A stretch of 64,000 nucleotides of DNA from assembly GCA_965226925.1 (NCBI GenBank), contig CBDDEN010000009.1, forward strand, positions 310,001 through 374,000. The letters run 5' to 3'. Shown here piece by piece: positions 44,620-53,267 of the stretch. The translations under genes were made by a program, and so were the position numbers. Position 1 is the first letter of the stretch, and the number at the start of each line of letters is the position of its first letter. The notes beneath the pieces were generated by a model. That model had not been told where the DNA came from. It made no database searches and saw nothing but the letters and a program-made list of their open reading frames with translations. Source of the DNA: CBDDCX01 sp965226925. Its GTDB lineage: Bacteria > Gemmatimonadota > Gemmatimonadetes > Longimicrobiales > Gaopeijiaceae.

Positions 44620-45594
44620 TTGGCCGATTCGACAACCGTCAGAGACGTGCTTCCCGCGGTCGACCTGCTCGAACGTCTGATCAGTGAAGTCGAGCAAGTC
44701 TTCCACGGAAAGGAAGAGGTCGTTCGTCTCTCCGTGTCGGCCCTCTTGGCCCGCGGACACATCCTCTTCGAGGACGTCCCGGGGGTGGGTAAGACGACGC
44801 TGGCCCATGCTCTCGCCACGGCGCTCGGTCTCTCGTTTCGTCGGATCCAGTTTACGAGCGACCTCTTGCCGTCGGACGTGTTGGGTGTGTCGATCTACAA
44901 TCCGCGAACCTCTGAGTTCGAGACGCGGCCCGGACCCATCTTCACGAATCTCGTGCTGGCGGACGAGATCAACCGGGCCCCGCCCCGCACCCAGAGCGGT
45001 CTGCTGCAAGCCATGGAAGAAGGGCAGGTCAGCTTGGACGACAAGACGTTCGAGCTGCCGCAGCCCTTCATGGTGATGGCCACGCAGAACCCACTCGAGC
45101 ACCACGGAACCTACCCGCTCCCCGAGAGCCAAGTCGATCGTTTCCTCATGCGTATCACCATCGGCTATCCGGGAGAGGCGGCCGAACGTCGGATTCTCCA
45201 GGAGTCCGCCGAAGAGGGCGCGTGGGAACTCCGCATCAGGTCGGTTCTCACCCCCGCGGAGGTGCTCCAGCTCCAGAACGGTGTTTCGGAGGTCCGGGCA
45301 GAAGAGTCGATCATGAGCTACCTGATGGAGATCGTGCGTCGAACCCGCGTCGAACCTCGCCTACGTATGGGCGTCAGCCCGCGAGGGGCAATCGGCCTCT
45401 ACCGGGCGTCGAGGGCCTACGCACTTCTCAACGGTCGGGACTTCGTGGTGCCCAGCGACGTCCAGCACCTCGCAGGCCCTTGTCTGGCTCATCGGATCCT
45501 CCCCATCGGGGCGGCGGCGGCCACTCACGAGGCGCACGAAGAAGCAGGTGCGATCGTCGACGAGATCCTCGAGGACGTCGCGGTCCCGGTGTAG
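44620..45594 (+). CDS. MoxR-family AAA+ ATPase
   Basis: The 324-residue AAA+ protein has Walker A in EDVPGVGKTTLAHALATAL, Walker B in LVLADEINRAPPRTQSGLL and sensor 1 in MVMATQNPLEHHGTYPLPE. MoxR proteins act as chaperone-like activators, often of complexes with DUF58 and von Willebrand proteins. The start is a TTG at 44620 (ADSTTVRDVLPAVDLLERL). The DUF58 gene begins 19 bases after the stop and the transglutaminase gene follows, the classic three-gene arrangement. It diverges from the act operon. Confidence 0.94.
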   Translation: MADSTTVRDVLPAVDLLERLISEVEQVFHGKEEVVRLSVSALLARGHILFEDVPGVGKTTLAHALATALGLSFRRIQFTSDLLPSDVLGVSIYNPRTSEFETRPGPIFTNLVLADEINRAPPRTQSGLLQAMEEGQVSLDDKTFELPQPFMVMATQNPLEHHGTYPLPESQVDRFLMRITIGYPGEAAERRILQESAEEGAWELRIRSVLTPAEVLQLQNGVSEVRAEESIMSYLMEIVRRTRVEPRLRMGVSPRGAIGLYRASRAYALLNGRDFVVPSDVQHLAGPCLAHRILPIGAAAATHEAHEEAGAIVDEILEDVAVPV

Positions 45595-45613
45595 CCCGGT
45601 AAGGCCCCGACCG

Positions 45614-46744
45614 ATGAACCTCCTCGAGTCCGCGACCTCCGTCCCCCGGATCTTACGCGACGCGTGGCGGCGACTGCGGGCTTGGCGTCGCATCCGCTTC
45701 ACCACGGGAGGCGCGCTCTTCACGGCCGGAGCCTTCGCCATCGGCTTCGCCGCGGTCAATACTGGAAACAACCTGCTCTACCTCCTCCTCGGGGCCATGC
45801 TCGGGTTTATCGCGCTCTCGGGCTGGCTCTCGGAGCAGGCCCTCCGCGGCCTGATGGTGACCCGACGTACGCCGCAAGGCGTCACGGTCGGGAAGACCTT
45901 TCGGATCACCTACCACGTGACGAATCGTAAGCCCCGTTTCCCCACGCTTGCGGTGCACCTCCTCGAGGAAGGCTTACCCGGAGCCGCGTTCATCGGCCAA
46001 CTCGATGCTCGCGAGTCGGCTACGGTGCGTTCGCAGAACCACTTCGTCAGGAGAGGGGTCTACCCGTTGGAGGCACTCACGCTCTCGACCGCGTTTCCGT
46101 TCGGCCTCTTCACCAAGGAGCGCGACCTCGCGTTACCCGGCGAGCTCGTCATATGGCCCAGGGCAGACCGTCCCGTCTTCCTTCCCGCACCTCCCGGGGG
46201 GACGAGCCGGCCTCGTTACTCGGACGCCTCAGGCGTGGCGCTCGGCGCGCGGGGTGAGTTCCGCGGACTCCGTGAGTACCGGCCGGGGGACGATCCTCGC
46301 GACATTCACTGGCGCTCCACCGCCCGGACCGGCGAACCGGTGGTACGGGAGTACGATCAGGATTCCGCCGAGACCATTTGGATTTGCCTCGATACCCGAG
46401 ACGACCCTGGTGAGAGGGCGGAGGCCGCCGTTGAAACCGCGGCCTCTCTGGCGGCGCGTGCATTCCAAGAGGGTAGGAGGTTCGCCCTCGCCACCCCGGC
46501 GGGCCACGTCGGAGCCGGTACCGGGTCGGGACAGCTCGAGCGGGTGCTGGACGCACTCGCCAGGGTCGATTTCCAGCAGTCCGGACCCCGGCTCTCCCCG
46601 CCGACGGATCCCTCGAGTTGTGTTCTCGTGTCCATCTCCGGATCGGGACGCTCGTCGTTTGGAGCCTACGTGCCGCCCGGGAAGTGGTCCGACGGGGCCT
46701 CGGAATCCGGGGAACACCCGCTGGGCCCGGCGCGGCGGGCTTGA
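45614..46744 (+). CDS. DUF58-domain protein with N-terminal membrane helices
   Basis: This 376-residue protein has two N-terminal membrane helices (GALFTAGAFAIGFAAV and LLYLLLGAMLGFIALSGW), then a beta-rich region and the DUF58 signature GEFRGLREYRPGDDPRDIHW with STARTGEPVVREYDQD after it. DUF58 proteins are MoxR partners with a vWA-related fold; their function is not established. The open frame starts at 45548 inside moxR, but the ATG at 45614 has the right N terminus. The stop and the next start share a base (TGATG). Confidence 0.92.
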   Translation: MNLLESATSVPRILRDAWRRLRAWRRIRFTTGGALFTAGAFAIGFAAVNTGNNLLYLLLGAMLGFIALSGWLSEQALRGLMVTRRTPQGVTVGKTFRITYHVTNRKPRFPTLAVHLLEEGLPGAAFIGQLDARESATVRSQNHFVRRGVYPLEALTLSTAFPFGLFTKERDLALPGELVIWPRADRPVFLPAPPGGTSRPRYSDASGVALGARGEFRGLREYRPGDDPRDIHWRSTARTGEPVVREYDQDSAETIWICLDTRDDPGERAEAAVETAASLAARAFQEGRRFALATPAGHVGAGTGSGQLERVLDALARVDFQQSGPRLSPPTDPSSCVLVSISGSGRSSFGAYVPPGKWSDGASESGEHPLGPARRA

Positions 46745-48789
46745 TGAAGCTGGAGTTGCTGCACCGCCGGCTGGTGGTCGGCATGGGTCTGGTGGCCTTG
46801 GTGGCCTTCGCCGGCGGAGCAGGCTTCGCACCGACCAGTGCGATCCTCGCGGGCATCGCGCTCTGCATCGCCTTCGTCTGGCAGCCCGACCACGATCTGT
46901 CGCTCCGCCTGGAGCAGTTCTGGCTTCCGCTGGCGGCGATTTTGGTGATTCGCTCCCTCTACCATGTCTTCCTCGTCGGCGACGATGTGGTGATCCCCGT
47001 GGTGGACCTGCTCCTGCTGCTCCTCAGTGCCGAGGCCTTGAGGTCTCTGGACGCGCCGAATGACGCGCGTCTGTATGCGTTGACCTTCGCGCTCCTCCTG
47101 GCGTCGACCGCATACCGCCCGGGTGTGCTCTTCGCCTTGGCCTTCGTGGCCTACATTGCTCTCGCCACGGTTGCCCTGATGGTCGGGCACCTTCACCGGA
47201 AGGCGCCCACGCGGGGCGGACGAGAGCTCGTGCTGAGCCGGAAGTTCCTGGCCGCGATGGCGGGCTTGTCGGGGGTCACGCTGATGATGAGTGGCGTGGT
47301 CTTCGTCGCGTTTCCGAGGTTTTCGAGGGGGTGGGCCTCGCGGGGCGAAGTCTTGGCCACGTCCATTGCCGGCTTCGCGGATCAGGTCTCCATCGGAAAC
47401 CACGGATCACGCATCTACCCGAACCCCGAGATCGTGCTGCGGGTCGAGTTTCCCGACGGGCGGCCGGCCGACATGGGCGGGCTCCACTGGAGGGGGCGCT
47501 CCTACGACCGCTTCGACGGTGTCCGCTGGAGTCGATCCCCGGCACTGCCTCCGTCCCTCGGCATGGAGCGCTGGTACCGGGAATGGAATCCGGAACGGGT
47601 TCGTCAGAAGATCTACGCCGCCGCCCTGGATGTGCAGGTCCTCTTCGCGCTCCATCCGATGCTGGCGGTGCGGTCGGAGAATCCGCGCATCCAACCGCTC
47701 TTCGACAACGCCGGGGATCATGTGTACTGGGGCTCGGGGAATCCTTCCTACGAAGCGATTTCGGTCGACGGGCGTCCCCAGCCCGAAGCCCTGCGCGCCG
47801 CCAGATCGGGATTCGCCCCTGCTCGGAGCCACTTTACTCAACTTCCCCGCCTTTCCCAACGGACCCGCGATCTCGCGCGCTCCCTCACACAGGGGCTGGA
47901 CAACAACTACGACCGAGCCGCCGCGATCGAGAGCTTCTTCCACGACGAATTCGAGTACACCCTCGACCTGCCTCGTTCTGCGCGCGAGGCCACGCTGGAG
48001 TACTTCCTCTTCGACCGAAGAGCGGGTCACTGCGAGTATTTCTCCACGGCGATGGTCGTGTTGCTGCGCACGCTCGGGATCCACGCCAGAGAAGTGAACG
48101 GCTTTCTCGGTGGCCAGTGGAACGACTTCGGGCAGTACCTCGCCGTGACCCAGAACGAGGCACACTCCTGGGTCGAAATGTGGTTTCCCGGATATGGATG
48201 GGTGCCCTTCGACCCGACACCCGCGGGTGCCGGCACTTCGGAGGCCCTCACCTCCTGGCTCTGGCCCGGTAGGTTCCTGCTCGACGGGCTGCAACACCGT
48301 TGGAACAAGTGGATCCTCGACTACGATCAGGACTCCCAGGTTGGCCTGATCCGGCGCGCCTCGGAGATCTTCGGCCGCGATGAGCTGACAAACCGCAGCC
48401 TGGACAGTCCGTCCTCGAGAGACCCCGCCGCCATGTTCTGGGGGGCCCTCGTGATCCTGGCACTCGGCCTCGGGCTCCGCTGGGCCAAGCGGGGACCCTC
48501 GGGTGGACCAGAGACCCGACTGTATCTGCGTTTCCGAGAGAGCTGCCGCCGGGCGGGGCTCATGCCGACCGGAGCGATCGCACCGCTCACCCTGGTGGAC
48601 GAGCTCGCCCGCCGGAGGCACCCGGCGCATCGCCCGGCCAGGAGCCTCGTCAGCACCTACCTCCGATCCCGATTCGGCGGCCAGCCGCTGGACGATTCCG
48701 ACCAGGAGGAGATGAAGAACGCCTTGGTCGCGGTGCGACGCGCGCTCCGGAGCGGATCCGGGACGAACGATCCCTCCACTCCGTCGTAG
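46744..48789 (+). CDS. TgpA-like membrane transglutaminase
   Basis: The 681-residue protein has about six N-terminal membrane helices (e.g. LVVGMGLVALVAFAGGAGF, LYALTFALLLASTAYRPG). A large periplasmic part has the transglutaminase core: catalytic Cys in RAGHCEYFSTAMVVLLRTLG, His in NEAHSWVEMWFPGYGW and Asp in VPFDPTPAG. A further membrane helix follows (AAMFWGALVILALGLGL), then a cytosolic DUF4129-like end. It matches the DUF3488-transglutaminase-DUF4129 order of TgpA. The target protein is unknown. The start ATG overlaps the DUF58 stop, so the three genes form one unit. Confidence 0.92.
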   Translation: MKLELLHRRLVVGMGLVALVAFAGGAGFAPTSAILAGIALCIAFVWQPDHDLSLRLEQFWLPLAAILVIRSLYHVFLVGDDVVIPVVDLLLLLLSAEALRSLDAPNDARLYALTFALLLASTAYRPGVLFALAFVAYIALATVALMVGHLHRKAPTRGGRELVLSRKFLAAMAGLSGVTLMMSGVVFVAFPRFSRGWASRGEVLATSIAGFADQVSIGNHGSRIYPNPEIVLRVEFPDGRPADMGGLHWRGRSYDRFDGVRWSRSPALPPSLGMERWYREWNPERVRQKIYAAALDVQVLFALHPMLAVRSENPRIQPLFDNAGDHVYWGSGNPSYEAISVDGRPQPEALRAARSGFAPARSHFTQLPRLSQRTRDLARSLTQGLDNNYDRAAAIESFFHDEFEYTLDLPRSAREATLEYFLFDRRAGHCEYFSTAMVVLLRTLGIHAREVNGFLGGQWNDFGQYLAVTQNEAHSWVEMWFPGYGWVPFDPTPAGAGTSEALTSWLWPGRFLLDGLQHRWNKWILDYDQDSQVGLIRRASEIFGRDELTNRSLDSPSSRDPAAMFWGALVILALGLGLRWAKRGPSGGPETRLYLRFRESCRRAGLMPTGAIAPLTLVDELARRRHPAHRPARSLVSTYLRSRFGGQPLDDSDQEEMKNALVAVRRALRSGSGTNDPSTPS

Positions 48790-48821
48790 CGGACCGCCCG
48801 GGGCGATGCTAATTTCGTGTC

Positions 48822-49127
48822 ATGACGACCCCGACCGGTCCCCCGAGGCCGCCACCCCCTTCCAACGGACAGCACCTGGCGACCATCAGCCACGATGGCC
48901 GCTTCTGGGAGGTATACCTGGAGTTCAGTGACGACCCCCGCCGGCCCTCGAGCTACCGCGGCCTCCTCTGCTTTTCACCGGCCGACAACGAGGGCGACGA
49001 ACCCCCGCGACGCACGACGACGCTCATCATCGAGGAATCGTACGAAGAAGCCGTGCGGAAGGCTCGGGCATTCGAGGACCACCAGCTCCAAGGTCTGCTC
49101 CGGTCCGTGCTGCCCGGTGAGGACTGA
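48822..49127 (+). CDS. hypothetical protein, 101 aa
   Basis: I do not recognise the family. After a proline-rich N terminus (PPRPPPPSNG) the protein has the compact, structured-looking stretches GRFWEVYLEFSDDP, YRGLLCFSPAD and TTTLIIEESYEEAVRKARAF, ending with a short acidic tail. It has no signal peptide and no membrane helix. The start ATG at 48822 is 32 bases after the transglutaminase gene, so it may be co-transcribed. Codon use resembles the neighbours, which supports a real gene. Confidence 0.65.
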   Translation: MTTPTGPPRPPPPSNGQHLATISHDGRFWEVYLEFSDDPRRPSSYRGLLCFSPADNEGDEPPRRTTTLIIEESYEEAVRKARAFEDHQLQGLLRSVLPGED

Positions 49128-49168
49128 TCCGCGAGGATTGACCGGCCGAAGGCCCGAGCGTGCCCGCT

Positions 49169-50425
49169 TCAGGCCGACTGGCGGACCCAGCGAATGAGCT
49201 CGGGAAGGGTCGGCCGCTTCCCCTGCATCAGGATGCCCACCCGGTAGATACGGCCGGCGACCCACGCCACCGCCAGGACGGTCAGAGCCACCAGCACCAG
49301 AGATAGCCCGACCTGCCAAAGCGGTGCTCCCCCGATGTAGCGCGGGAACATGAGAACGGGTGCGAAGAACGGAACCAGCGACAGCCAGGTGGCGAGCGCC
49401 CCGTTCGGGGACTCCATGACAGGTGCCAGAAACATGATGGGGATGACCAGGAGCATCGTCACCGGGATCTGCGATTGCTGCGCCTCGTCGTCGCTCGAAC
49501 ACATGGCAGCAACGGCGGCGTAGAGACTCGAGTAGAGGAAGTACCCCATGACGAAGAAAGCGACGAAGAGAACGACGCCTCCGCCCACGGGAAGCAGTTC
49601 CACGAGGGTCTTGATCTCCAGGAGTTCGGGCCGGGCCGCCACCAAGTAGGGAAGGCCGAAAGTCAGCAGCAGCGCCATACTCAAGACCCAGATCGCCAAC
49701 TGGGTCAATCCGACGGCGCCGACTCCCAGGATTTTCCCGAGCATGAGCTGCCATGGCTTCACCGTCGAGATGATGATCTCGACGATCCGGGTGGTCTTCT
49801 CCTCCAGGACGGCTCTCATGACCTGGACGCCATAGAGGAGGATGACCATGTAGAGCATCAGCGCGCCGGCGAAGCCGGCGATCATTCCCGCTTCCCTCTC
49901 ACCGTCCTCAAGGTCGCTCTCGCGAAGACTCAGATAGTCGATCGACCCGCCCGAGAGAAGCTCATCGAGCCCATCGGCCTCGGATAGAGTCCCACCGAGC
50001 CGATGCCGGAGGACGGACTGGACCACCGCCCGTTGGAGCCTCAGGCGACGTACGGTGCCCGGGGTCTCGGCTCCGCGAAACACGGCCTTGCCCGCCTGCA
50101 GCGTCTCGTCCCCCAACAGCAGGAAGCCCGCGATTTCACCCGCCGCGATCCGCCCCTCCAGCGACTGGATCACCTCTCCGGTATATGGCACCCGTTCAAC
50201 CTCGAAGGACTCGCCCAGGTCGGACACCACATCGTCGTACAGGACGCCGGTCTGATCCACGATGGCGATAACACCCTCTCTGGCTTCGCTCCGGGCCTCC
50301 ATGATGATCGGAATGGCCATCACCGCGATCATGAACAGGGGAAACCCGATGGTGCTGAGTATGAACCACTTGTTCCGGACCCGCTGCAGGTACTCGCGGC
50401 GCACCACGGCAATCACGATCCTCAT
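49169..50425 (-). CDS. ABC exporter permease, NatB-like (ABC-2 family)
   Basis: The 418-residue permease has one N-terminal helix (NKWFILSTIGFPLFMIAVMA), a large extracytoplasmic loop, then five membrane helices (MIAGFAGALMLYMVILLYGV, ILGVGAVGLTQLAIWVLSMA, LFVAFFVMGYFLYSSLYA, LLVIPIMFLAPVM and LVLVALTVLAVAWVAG). The EEKTTRIVEIIISTVKPWQL segment is typical of the NatB/CcmB-like ABC-2 group, in relatives linked to Na+ or drug export. The start overlaps the ATPase stop by four bases, so they are coupled. Confidence 0.9.
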   Translation of the reverse strand: MRIVIAVVRREYLQRVRNKWFILSTIGFPLFMIAVMAIPIIMEARSEAREGVIAIVDQTGVLYDDVVSDLGESFEVERVPYTGEVIQSLEGRIAAGEIAGFLLLGDETLQAGKAVFRGAETPGTVRRLRLQRAVVQSVLRHRLGGTLSEADGLDELLSGGSIDYLSLRESDLEDGEREAGMIAGFAGALMLYMVILLYGVQVMRAVLEEKTTRIVEIIISTVKPWQLMLGKILGVGAVGLTQLAIWVLSMALLLTFGLPYLVAARPELLEIKTLVELLPVGGGVVLFVAFFVMGYFLYSSLYAAVAAMCSSDDEAQQSQIPVTMLLVIPIMFLAPVMESPNGALATWLSLVPFFAPVLMFPRYIGGAPLWQVGLSLVLVALTVLAVAWVAGRIYRVGILMQGKRPTLPELIRWVRQSA

Positions 50426-51393
50426 GCGGCACCTCCGGGTGCCTGGAAGTCGGCAGGGACGCCGGCGTCACCCGCGGCGTCGGCGCCCGCATGCCGGACG
50501 AAGATCTCGTGGAGGCTTGGCTCGACGGGCTCGAACCGGTTGATCGTCACCCCCTGGTCCATTCCTCGGCGTAGAACGGCCTGCGCGTCACCACCCTCGA
50601 GCAGGAGGAGTCGGACTCCGGTGTCCGTGGGCTCGACGGTGTCCACCTCCGGCCCCCTCAGCCACCCATCCTCCCCCTCGAAGTCCAAGGCGATCGCTCC
50701 ACTCCGTTCGCTTCGCTTGAGGTCCTTCAGCTCTCCGTCGAGCACCTTCTCGGCCTTGGAGATGAGACAGACCCGTTCGCAGAGTCTCTCGGCCTGCCCC
50801 ATGAGGTGCGTGGAGAACAGGATGGTGGTTCCCATCTCGTGGAACTCCCGGACGATGTCCTCGAGAACGTCCTGGTTGATCGGGTCGAGACCGCTGAAGG
50901 GCTCGTCGAGGATCAAGAGTTCGGGCTCATGGAGCACCGTCCCGATGAATTGGACCTTCTGCTGCATCCCCTTCGAGAGGTCCTGGATCTTCTTCTCTGA
51001 CCACCCGTCCAGCCCCAGCCGTTCCAACCAGGCGTTGGCTCGCTCCCTGGCCGTCCGGCGAGACATCCCCCGGATCTCCCCCAGGAATTCGAGCTGCTCG
51101 ATCACCTTCATCCTCTTGTAGACCCCGCGCTCCTCGGGAAGGTATCCCACTCGCTGGCGCATCGGCCCGTCGGAGGCGCCCCCCAGAAGGGTCACCCCCC
51201 CCTCGTCCGGAAGGAGAATCCCCATCATCATCCGGATGGTGGTGGTCTTCCCGGATCCGTTGGGTCCGAGAAGGCCGTAGATGGTGCCACGGGGGATTTC
51301 GAGACTGAGGTGGGAGACCGCGGTGTGGCTACCGAAGCGCTTCGTGACGCCGTCAAGCGCGACGGCCGGTCCGGATCCGTTCGAGATGTTCAG
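50422..51393 (-). CDS. ABC exporter ATPase, NatA-like, apparent CTG start
   Basis: ATPase partner of the permease at 49169. An ORF from the usual start codons begins only at 51231, inside Walker A. The frame upstream encodes the complete N-terminal part: VALDGVTKRFGSHTAV, LSLEIPRGTIYGLLGPNGSGKTT (Walker A). The first in-frame stop is further upstream (near 51450), and no ATG, GTG or TTG lies between. A CTG at 51393 follows GGGAGGAA by four bases and is the likely start (323 residues). Signature DLSKGMQQKVQF and Walker B ELLILDEPFSGLD follow. The C terminus has the DUF4162-like domain of this group. Confidence 0.85.
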   Translation of the reverse strand: MNISNGSGPAVALDGVTKRFGSHTAVSHLSLEIPRGTIYGLLGPNGSGKTTTIRMMMGILLPDEGGVTLLGGASDGPMRQRVGYLPEERGVYKRMKVIEQLEFLGEIRGMSRRTARERANAWLERLGLDGWSEKKIQDLSKGMQQKVQFIGTVLHEPELLILDEPFSGLDPINQDVLEDIVREFHEMGTTILFSTHLMGQAERLCERVCLISKAEKVLDGELKDLKRSERSGAIALDFEGEDGWLRGPEVDTVEPTDTGVRLLLLEGGDAQAVLRRGMDQGVTINRFEPVEPSLHEIFVRHAGADAAGDAGVPADFQAPGGAA

Positions 51394-51574
51394 CGATTCC
51401 TCCCGTAAACGACGTACGCGCGTGGACGAACGACCCGCAACGGCGGGTTACTCTCCTCATACGGGCAGGTGACCACGCATCTTCAACGCCCGCCGGCCGA
51501 ATCGGAGCGCCGGTTGCCGCCACCCCTAAACTCTATAGATTTCGCCTGCTATCGCCTAACCAAGAGGAGGCCGG

Positions 51575-51769
51575 ATGGCCATCTATCGTACGCTCTTCTA
51601 CGCGGACGTGAACGTCGGAGTCGGAGGCCGGGTAACGATCCCTCAGGACCTGCGGGACACCCTGAGACTCGGCGCAGGAGACGCCCTGACCGTGCGTGTG
51701 GAGGAAACCTCGGACGGACGGCGGCAGATGGTGATCTGGCGGGCCGAAGAACAGCCCGAAGAAGAATAG
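51575..51769 (+). CDS. AbrB/MazE-type swapped-hairpin protein
   Basis: A 64-residue protein: VGVGGRVTIPQDLRDTLRLG with the AbrB/SpoVT swapped-hairpin signature, then GDALTVRVEETSDGRRQM and an acidic tail. Such domains bind DNA, either as global regulators or as antitoxins. AGAGGAGG lies about five bases before the ATG at 51575. No toxin-like PIN or MazF gene follows; the downstream gene is on the opposite strand, so it is more probably a stand-alone regulator than an antitoxin, but this is inference. Confidence 0.85.
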   Translation: MAIYRTLFYADVNVGVGGRVTIPQDLRDTLRLGAGDALTVRVEETSDGRRQMVIWRAEEQPEEE

Positions 51770-51864
51770 GTCCCCACCCCTCTCTCTCCCTCCGATCTCC
51801 CGTCGGTCCCCCTCAGGCCGATCGGGGATTCCATCTCGACGTCGAAACCGACGGCGCTCCGAAA

Positions 51865-53265
51865 TCACCCGTCCTCCAGATCGGTCCAACGGATCAGCCC
51901 GTCGAAGACCGACGCCCCGTCATGATGCCACCACGGAGGGGGCCACGGTGCCGCCTCGAACGACGTGACCCTGGTGACACCCGTGCGGGCGAGGACGGCC
52001 GCCAACTCTCCTCGTCTCTCGTACGCCCCCGCGAGAGCCACCGTCTGCACGTGGCGTCGTACGTTACGTAGCAGCTCGGGAACTTGGGCCAGGTCCGACA
52101 CGGGCTTCACGTAGATCACCCGGTTCTGACAAGACAGGGCGAACGCGGGGTCCTCTCGGTAGATGACGGTCCAGGAGCCCGTGTCCCCCTTGTAAACGCG
52201 CACGCCTGAACCCGACGCCTCCTCCAGTTCGGCCGCCCCGCGGACCTGGTGGAGAGACGAAGCCTCGTCCGGCGTCAGATGCCCGACCGGAAGCCGGAGC
52301 TCCACCTCTGCCATGGCCTCGGCGAGGGTGCCCGCCCAAGCCTCGGGATCGGTGACCCCTCCGCGCTCGACGTAAAGAACGTGAGGAGACACGCATCCTC
52401 TCTGGTCGAACACTGCGATCGCATCCGCTGCCGCAGTGGCGGTCCGCCTGGCCGTCTCGGAACCGAGGGCCTCTCGCCCGACCATGCCCAGGCTCACCCG
52501 GTGGTGGTAGGCGACGAATCGCGACGTGACCGGCGTGCGATCTCGAAGCGCCGCGACTGACTCGCTGCTCCCGTAGGCCACGACCACATCGGCACGCTCG
52601 AGCGCCAACGCCTCGGCCGGGCTGTCCCCACCAGGCCAGTACACGACAGCCAATGCGCCGGCCAGCTCCGGATCCTCTTCGCTCAGCGCGCGCGCGAACA
52701 GCACCGGAAGAACGACGTCTCCCTTGCCGGGCTTCAGGAGGACCGCCGACTTGACCAGAAGCGCCCGGATCAGAGACGAGACACTCACCCCCGGGACGGT
52801 TCCGGCACCCACGTGAAGGCTCAGCCGAGGACCGACGGCACGGACCGAGCGGCCGAGGTCGAGCCGTTGGAATCCGTCAAGCACCGCCGGGTCCTCGAAC
52901 TCCCGCTCCAGCAATTCGGCCAACCGGTCGCCGGTCCAATCCCGAGCCATGCCGGTCAGAACGAGGGAAGCCATCTCCGCCGAGATGCCCGCGGTCGGGA
53001 CGAGCCAGTCTACGGCCGCGGCGCGCATGGGGTCGTCCGGATCGAGGAACCGCTCCGCGGCGCGCCCGATGCTCCGGACCAAATCGAGCACCGTCCGGTC
53101 CCTCAGCGATCCCGCCGCGTCGTGGAGCGCCCCCAACAGCCGCTCCCAGTCTGCCGGCTCCAGAGTCGGATAGCGTACTTCGACTCCCGGGCCGACCCGA
53201 AAGCTCCGCCAGACGGCCTCGGCCGCGAATCCCGCCGGAAACGCTGAAGCGTCCAGGCTGTCCAC
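51865..53265 (-). CDS. LuxC-like acyl reductase (acyl-CoA/acyl-protein reductase)
   Basis: An aldehyde-dehydrogenase-related reductase of 466 residues that reduces activated fatty acids to aldehydes. Recognisable are LSLHVGAGTVPGVSVSSLIR, LLVKSAVLLKPGKGDVVLP and the cysteine in FDQRGCVSPHVLYVERGG (Cys291 from the GTG at 53265), which fits the LuxC catalytic cysteine. The open frame reaches 53502, but the GTG at 53265 lies three bases after the luxE-like stop. There is no luciferase (luxAB) in the window, so the aldehyde must serve another purpose. It is the last gene of a four-gene minus-strand operon. Confidence 0.86.
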   Translation of the reverse strand: MDSLDASAFPAGFAAEAVWRSFRVGPGVEVRYPTLEPADWERLLGALHDAAGSLRDRTVLDLVRSIGRAAERFLDPDDPMRAAAVDWLVPTAGISAEMASLVLTGMARDWTGDRLAELLEREFEDPAVLDGFQRLDLGRSVRAVGPRLSLHVGAGTVPGVSVSSLIRALLVKSAVLLKPGKGDVVLPVLFARALSEEDPELAGALAVVYWPGGDSPAEALALERADVVVAYGSSESVAALRDRTPVTSRFVAYHHRVSLGMVGREALGSETARRTATAAADAIAVFDQRGCVSPHVLYVERGGVTDPEAWAGTLAEAMAEVELRLPVGHLTPDEASSLHQVRGAAELEEASGSGVRVYKGDTGSWTVIYREDPAFALSCQNRVIYVKPVSDLAQVPELLRNVRRHVQTVALAGAYERRGELAAVLARTGVTRVTSFEAAPWPPPWWHHDGASVFDGLIRWTDLEDG

Positions 53266-53267
53266 GC

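Noticed and set aside
47407..48630. Minus-strand open frame of 407 codons
   Set aside because: Antisense to the transglutaminase gene; no recognisable domain.
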